NCBI RefSeq assembly: GCF_900107925.1
Contig: NZ_FNUJ01000012.1
Location: 220,839 to 284,838 of the forward strand
Direction: 5' to 3'
Length of the DNA: 64,000 nucleotides
Source: Amycolatopsis pretoriensis
GTDB lineage: Bacteria > Actinomycetota > Actinomycetes > Mycobacteriales > Pseudonocardiaceae
Shown piece after piece: positions 60,251-64,000 of this stretch. The position numbers and the translations under genes were made by a program. Every line of letters starts with the position of its first letter. Position 1 is the first letter of the stretch. The notes under the pieces were generated by a model, which was not told the DNA's origin, made no database searches, and worked only from the letters and a program-made list of their open reading frames with translations.

Positions 60251-60709
60251 ATGATCGGCCGGGGTGCGAAGATCACGCTGTGGTGTGGCGCGGCCCTAGT
60301 CGTCCTTGCCGGCATTGCGATACCGGTCATACTGCCCACATCGGACAGTGGGTACACCGATACCGCGCTCTCGGCGGCGGACGAGGCTCTGGCGCAGGTG
60401 CGCACCACGCAGTTCATGGTCGACGCCGACATCGACGGGAAGATGCTGTCCCCGTACCGGGCGGCCGTCGTGTGGCAGGCGCGCGACAGCTTGGCCACGG
60501 CGCAAAGTGACTTCACCGGCGAAGAAATCCCGGACGCAGCCGCCGAGACCGTCCACAACGAACTGGCACCGTTGCTGGCCGACGCCGGCGGGGAAATCGC
60601 CGCGGTGGGTGCGGCCGTGGACGCGGGCCGCAGCGTCGAAACCGGTCTCTCCGAGCGGATGCGCCATACCGGTGACCTGCTGGCCGAATTCCTGGAGCGG
60701 CACCGGTGA
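60251..60709 (+). CDS. Membrane-anchored hypothetical protein of the NRAMP operon
   Basis: A 152-residue protein with one N-terminal membrane helix (LWCGAALVVLAGIAIPVIL) and an extracytoplasmic helical region containing an ADEALAQVRTTQF helix and an Ala/Gly-rich bundle. No family recognised. Its stop overlaps the start of the transporter (GTGA), so it may be an accessory or assembly factor for it. There are no lipobox or metal-ligand clusters. Confidence 0.65.
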   Translation: MIGRGAKITLWCGAALVVLAGIAIPVILPTSDSGYTDTALSAADEALAQVRTTQFMVDADIDGKMLSPYRAAVVWQARDSLATAQSDFTGEEIPDAAAETVHNELAPLLADAGGEIAAVGAAVDAGRSVETGLSERMRHTGDLLAEFLERHR

Positions 60710-61932
60710 AGAAATTCCTCGCTGTCACCCTCGGGATCCTGACCGCGATCGGCGGGTTCGTCGACATCGGTGATCTGGTCGCGAACTCCCAGACCGGCGC
60801 CCGGTTCGGGATGCGGCTGGCGTGGGTCGTGGTCGTCGGCATCGTCGGCATCTGCGTGTACGCCGACATGGCCGGGCGGATCGCCGCGGTGAGCGGCCGT
60901 CCGGTGTTCGACCTGATCCGCGAGCGCCTCGGCCCGCGGATCGCGTTGGTGAACCTCGCCGGGTCCTACCTGGTCACGATGCTGACGCTGGGCGCGGAGA
61001 TCGGCGGTGTCGCGCTCGCCCTGCACCTGGCGACGAGCGTGCACTACCTGCTGTGGGTGCCGGTGGTGGCCGTCGTGCTGTGGGTGGTGCTGTGGCGGAC
61101 CAAGTTCGAGACGCTCGAGCGTGTGTTCGGGCTGCTCGGGCTGGCACTGATCGTGTTCGTCGTCGCCTTGTTCACGTTGTCGGTGCCGTGGCCGGACCTG
61201 CTCGGGCAGATCGGCTCCGGGCCGCCGTCGACGGAGAACTGGGCGACCTACGGCTATTTCGCGGTCGCGCTCTTCGCCGCGGCGATGACGCCGTATGAGG
61301 TGTTCTTCTTCTCTTCCGGCGGTGTCGAGGAGAAGTGGACCCGCAAGGACCTCGGTACCGAACGCGTCAACGTCTTCGTCGGGTTCCCGCTCGGCGGGCT
61401 GCTGTCGCTGGCGATCATGGCGTGCGCTGCGGTGGTGTTCGAGCCGGCGTCGGTGAAGGTCGACGCCATCACGCAGACGACGTTGCCGGTGGGGATGGCG
61501 TTGGGCAAGCTCGGGCTGGCGGTGGTGATCCTCGGGGTGTTCGCCGCGACGTTCGGCGCCGCGCTGGAGACCGGCCTGTCCTCGGGATACACCGTCGCGC
61601 AGTACTTCGGGTGGGAATGGGGCAAGCGGGTCGCCCCGCGCCGGGCCGCCCGGTTCCACACCGTCGTCCTCGTCAGCGTCGCCCTCGGTGCGGCGCTGCT
61701 GCTTACGACCATCGACCCGGTGCAGCTCACCGAGTACACGCTGCTGCTGTCGGCGGTCGTGCTGCCGTTGACGTACCTGCCGATCCTCGTCGTCGCCAAC
61801 GACCGTGCCTACCTCGGCGACCAAATCAACGGCAAGATCCGCAACGCGCTGGGCATCATTTACCTCGTTGTCATCCTGATCGCGGCGATCGCCGCGATCC
61901 CCTTGATGATCATCACCGGAGCCGGCCAATGA
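60706..61932 (+). CDS. NRAMP-related divalent-metal transporter
   Basis: A 408-residue polytopic membrane protein with 11 predicted helices. It is NRAMP-like in organisation: TM1 reads GGFVDIGDLVANSQTG, TM6 FAAAMTPYEVFFFSSGG, with LSSGYTVAQYFGW later. The canonical metal-binding motifs (DPGN in TM1, MPH in TM6) are replaced by DIGD (Asp20-Asp23) and MTPYE. This resembles NRAMP-related Mg2+/Al3+-type divergents rather than Mn2+/Fe2+ importers, so the substrate is open. GTG 60706 overlaps the previous gene and its end overlaps the PRC gene. Confidence 0.82.
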   Translation: MKKFLAVTLGILTAIGGFVDIGDLVANSQTGARFGMRLAWVVVVGIVGICVYADMAGRIAAVSGRPVFDLIRERLGPRIALVNLAGSYLVTMLTLGAEIGGVALALHLATSVHYLLWVPVVAVVLWVVLWRTKFETLERVFGLLGLALIVFVVALFTLSVPWPDLLGQIGSGPPSTENWATYGYFAVALFAAAMTPYEVFFFSSGGVEEKWTRKDLGTERVNVFVGFPLGGLLSLAIMACAAVVFEPASVKVDAITQTTLPVGMALGKLGLAVVILGVFAATFGAALETGLSSGYTVAQYFGWEWGKRVAPRRAARFHTVVLVSVALGAALLLTTIDPVQLTEYTLLLSAVVLPLTYLPILVVANDRAYLGDQINGKIRNALGIIYLVVILIAAIAAIPLMIITGAGQ

Positions 61933-62312
61933 CCCCGTTGCGTGTCGACTTCCACCTGTTGGACCGGCAGATCGTCGACCTGGCCGGCCGCAAGGTCGGC
62001 AAGGTCGACGACGTCGAACTGGAGACCGGGGACGACGGGCAGTTGCGGGTGACCGCCTTGCTGGCCGGCCAGATCGCGCTCGGGCGGCGGATCGGCGGTG
62101 GCTTCGGTCGGTGGCTCGCCGCCGTGGCCGGGCGGTTGCGGACCGAGGAGACACCGGCGCCGTTGCGGATCCCGTTCGACCACGTCGCCGACGTCAGCAG
62201 TCACATCACCCTGTCCCTGCGGGTCGAGGTGCTGGACGAGCCGCCGCTGGAGACCTGGCTGCGGGAGCACGTGATCGGCCGGATCCCGGGAGCCCGCGAT
62301 GCGCGCCAGTGA
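61929..62312 (+). CDS. PRC-barrel-domain protein, NRAMP partner 1
   Basis: A 127-residue protein starting with a PRC-barrel-like strand set (FHLLDRQIVDLAGRKVGKVDDVELETG), then a basic amphipathic segment and a conserved end (RIPFDHVADVSSHITLSLRVEV). Such proteins follow NRAMP-type transporters in actinobacteria and may tether or regulate them. The ATG overlaps the transporter stop (ATGA). Confidence 0.75.
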   Translation: MTPLRVDFHLLDRQIVDLAGRKVGKVDDVELETGDDGQLRVTALLAGQIALGRRIGGGFGRWLAAVAGRLRTEETPAPLRIPFDHVADVSSHITLSLRVEVLDEPPLETWLREHVIGRIPGARDARQ

Positions 62313-62577
62313 TCTCCTGGGCACCGACGCCTACGACGTGGACGGCCGCTACCTGGGCCGCATCGCCGACCTGCTCACCGAGCCGGGCCCGGACGGCACA
62401 CCGGTAGTCCGCGCCGCCTTGGTCGCGCCGAGACGTCGCGTCCGGCTGCTCGGCTACGAACGTGACGAGCTGCGGCGCCCGTGGCTCATCGATCGGATCG
62501 CGCGGTGGCTCCACCGCGACGTCCGCGAGATCCCGTGGACGTCGGTGCGCTTGGCAAAGCTGCCGGGAACTGACTGA
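62299..62577 (+). CDS. PRC-barrel-like protein, NRAMP partner 2
   Basis: A 92-residue protein resembling its neighbour: LGTDAYDVDGRYLGRIADLL followed by VVRAALVAPRRRVRLLGYERDEL and REIPWTSVRLAKLP. It overlaps the previous gene by 14 bases. The two may form a heteromeric PRC barrel at the cytoplasmic face of the transporter (inference). Confidence 0.7.
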   Translation: MRASDLLGTDAYDVDGRYLGRIADLLTEPGPDGTPVVRAALVAPRRRVRLLGYERDELRRPWLIDRIARWLHRDVREIPWTSVRLAKLPGTD

Positions 62578-62970
62578 ATCAGCCAGCCGGTCACGCCGCG
62601 CTACTGCAGTATCCGCTGTTCGCCGCCGGGCTGGGCGCCCCGCTCGGCGCGGAGCGGTCAATGCGGTGGGTTCGGAACCGGTGCGCAACGCCGCATCCAC
62701 CCGCGTCCTGGCGAGCGTTCTCGGGCGAGAGGCGTTGCCCGCGTTGCCGGTGGCTCCTCGGCGCCAACGGGAGCCTCGAGCTCGCGTTGGCCCGTCAGCG
62801 TCGAACCGGGACGGTTGATCCGAGCCGAGCACGAGTTCCGCCACCGCCGACTGGCCGGCGCGCTGGGGCACCTGCTTGGCACCGAGGTGGCGCCACCGAT
62901 CAGTGGAAAGCCGGCGCGACGATTTCGCCGATGGCTCGCGCACCGTCCGCGTATCCGGTGCCTGCCGTGG
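62578..62970. other. Intergenic stretch after the NRAMP operon
   Basis: About 390 bp between the PRC gene and the end of the MerR gene. Several overlapping open frames exist on both strands but none shows a family motif. Nothing convincing seen. Confidence 0.5.
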
Positions 62971-63813
62971 CTACCTGTTCGAGAGCGAACGTGCGCGGCT
63001 GCCGAGCCGGGACGGCTTCGCGGTCAGTTCGTCCAGCGCTTCCGGCAAGGTGGCCGGACGGGCGGCGGAACCCCTGGCCGGTGGCCAGCCCGGCCCCAGC
63101 AGCAGCACCCGGGCGCCGTTGATCTCCGGAACCAGCTCGCGCGGCCGGCTGGCCCACACGGCCACCGCTGCGGTCTTCGTGCGGGTGACCGCGTCTTCCA
63201 GCGCGACCACCGGAAGCGACGCTCCGAGGAAGAGTGCTGCTCGGCCGCGTTCGGCCAAGGCCGCGCGCAGGGCCTCCAGCGGCAGCGTGTGGCGTTCGCC
63301 GTCGGCGCAGGCGAGCAGCACCGGGGGTGCGGCGTCGGCGGGCGGCGGGATCCGGTGCAGCGCGGCGGCGATCACCCAGGACAGCGCGTGCACGAGATCG
63401 ATGCACCGGTCGGCCTCGGTGTCGCTGAGAGCCGTGAGCGCCGGCCGGCAGAGCTGGTCCCACGTCGTGATGACGTCGTGCGCGGTCAGGTGCGCGTCGA
63501 GAAGCGCGGTCGCCGTATCCATTTTCAACCGGCGAACAGCCGCCAGGAGGGTGGCGACGTCCGTCGAACCGCCGTCGTGGAATGCTCGCTTCGCCGCGCT
63601 GTCCGCGCTGCACCCCTGGTCGATCAGGTGCTTCATGCGGAGCAGGGCGTCGACGTCGGCGCGGCCGTACCGGCGGTGGCTGCCCGTCTGGGGAGTCGAC
63701 AGCGGCAGGTCGTAGCGGCGGTGCCAGGCGCGCAGCGTCGACGGCGGCAGGCCGAGCATGCGCGCGACCGCCCCCGCCGTCCAGGTGACGGCGGGGGCGG
63801 CAGTAGTGCTCAT
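62971..63813 (-). CDS. MerR-family regulator with B12-binding-like C-terminus
   Basis: A 280-residue regulator. The N-terminal MerR HTH is TAGAVARMLGLPPSTLRAWHRRY with the wing SHRRYGRADVDALL. A helical bundle follows, then a Rossmann-like cobalamin-binding-type domain: GERHTLPLEALRAALAERG, AALFLGASLPVVALEDAV. The ExH of the B12 signature ExHxxG is kept (ERH) but Gly is replaced by Pro, so cobalamin binding is uncertain. Relatives (CarH/LitR) are light-responsive repressors of carotenoid genes. ATG 63813 is used; an upstream in-frame ATG at 63867 exists. Confidence 0.82.
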   Translation of the reverse strand: MSTTAAPAVTWTAGAVARMLGLPPSTLRAWHRRYDLPLSTPQTGSHRRYGRADVDALLRMKHLIDQGCSADSAAKRAFHDGGSTDVATLLAAVRRLKMDTATALLDAHLTAHDVITTWDQLCRPALTALSDTEADRCIDLVHALSWVIAAALHRIPPPADAAPPVLLACADGERHTLPLEALRAALAERGRAALFLGASLPVVALEDAVTRTKTAAVAVWASRPRELVPEINGARVLLLGPGWPPARGSAARPATLPEALDELTAKPSRLGSRARSLSNR

Positions 63814-63844
63814 CGGCCCATTGTGAACCTTGTTCGCCGAATCG

Positions 63845-64000
63845 TCAGGTCCCGGGCCGCTCGACATCGCCGCGCCACGCGCCGGTTTCGCGGCCGCCGC
63901 GCTCTTCGATGAAGGTCTTGAAGCGGCCCAGGTCGCCCTTGACCCGGCGGTCGAGGACGCCGAGCTTGTCGGCCACGTTCTCGACGAAGCCCTCGGGGTC
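63845..64000 (-). CDS. SRPBCC-family protein, C-terminal part
   Basis: The minus strand is open from the window edge to the TGA at 63845-63847. It encodes DPEGFVENVADKLGVLDRR, followed by DLGRFKTFIEERGGRETGAW, the typical end of actinobacterial SRPBCC (START-like) proteins with the REtGAWrG signature. The N-terminal part lies outside the window. It is upstream of the MerR gene on the same strand, so the two may be co-transcribed. Confidence 0.7.
   Translation of the reverse strand, partial: DPEGFVENVADKLGVLDRRVKGDLGRFKTFIEERGGRETGAWRGDVERPGT

Noticed and set aside
1..64000. CRISPR arrays, rRNA genes or insertion sequences
   Set aside because: No regularly spaced repeats, rRNA motifs, or DDE transposases with terminal inverted repeats were seen.

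Overview
The window is high-GC actinobacterial DNA. The gene families (a GltX/HAD/tRNA-Gln/tRNA-Glu block, Lsr2, ESX substrates with an EspG chaperone, ANTAR and SigB-type regulators, TTG/GTG starts) suggest Pseudonocardiaceae, perhaps Amycolatopsis; the genus is inference.

Layout. (1) 1-2.7 kb: core genes gltX, a HAD hydrolase, tRNA-Gln(CTG) and tRNA-Glu(CTC). (2) 2.5-47.2 kb: an integrative conjugative element. A large serine recombinase abuts tRNA-Glu and its reading frame runs antisense through that tRNA. A type IV secretion module follows (sigma-like regulator, TcpC/VirB8-like, small membrane proteins, VirB4-like ATPase, ECF sigma/anti-sigma pair, VirB6-like, SLT-NlpC/P60 hydrolase). The conjugation genes are then interrupted by two cargo blocks, with one T4SS-type membrane protein (26.5 kb) stranded between them. 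They resume at 33.4 kb with the coupling ATPase, Replic_Relax, ParB and DUF4417 proteins. No second att copy was found, so the right end is unproven.

Cargo block A (15.3-25.9 kb) looks like a specialised-metabolite locus built around methylthioadenosine (MTA) recycling. A tightly overlapping minus-strand operon encodes SAM decarboxylase, an alanine-dehydrogenase-like enzyme, two SAM-binding class I transferases, a fused MtnA-MtnB protein, MtnD and MtnC. A divergent plus-strand set encodes an MFS exporter, a probable 2OG/Fe(II) oxygenase, a CGNR regulator, an asparagine-synthetase-like amidotransferase and a small protein. The inferred logic is that a transferase uses decarboxylated SAM (or SAM) as an aminopropyl/aminocarboxypropyl donor, and the released MTA is recycled locally.

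Cargo block B (27.6-33.2 kb) has two convergent ESX-substrate operons (WXG-type proteins, DUF3558 lipoproteins, EspG chaperone) without any ESX machinery, plus Lsr2. The two operons share an 18-bp upstream motif. Downstream of the conjugation genes (38.9-43.7 kb) two large adjacent proteins share an N-terminal signature. One ends in a PI3/4-kinase-like domain and the other in a DarT-like ADP-ribosyltransferase-like domain; a small acidic protein follows. This is a candidate effector system.

(3) 47.2-50.7 kb: a decayed aminotransferase, then a molybdopterin oxidoreductase that lacks the N-terminal iron-sulfur cysteines and an uncharacterised partner. (4) 50.9-59.4 kb: a general-stress partner-switching cluster with a SigB/SigF-type sigma factor, five STAS proteins, two HATPase anti-sigma-type proteins, two ANTAR proteins, a Ca2+/cation antiporter, a decayed carbonic anhydrase and SigB-like promoters. 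(5) 59.7-64 kb: a small CBM48-like protein, an NRAMP-related transporter operon with two PRC-barrel-like proteins, a MerR-type regulator and the end of an SRPBCC gene.
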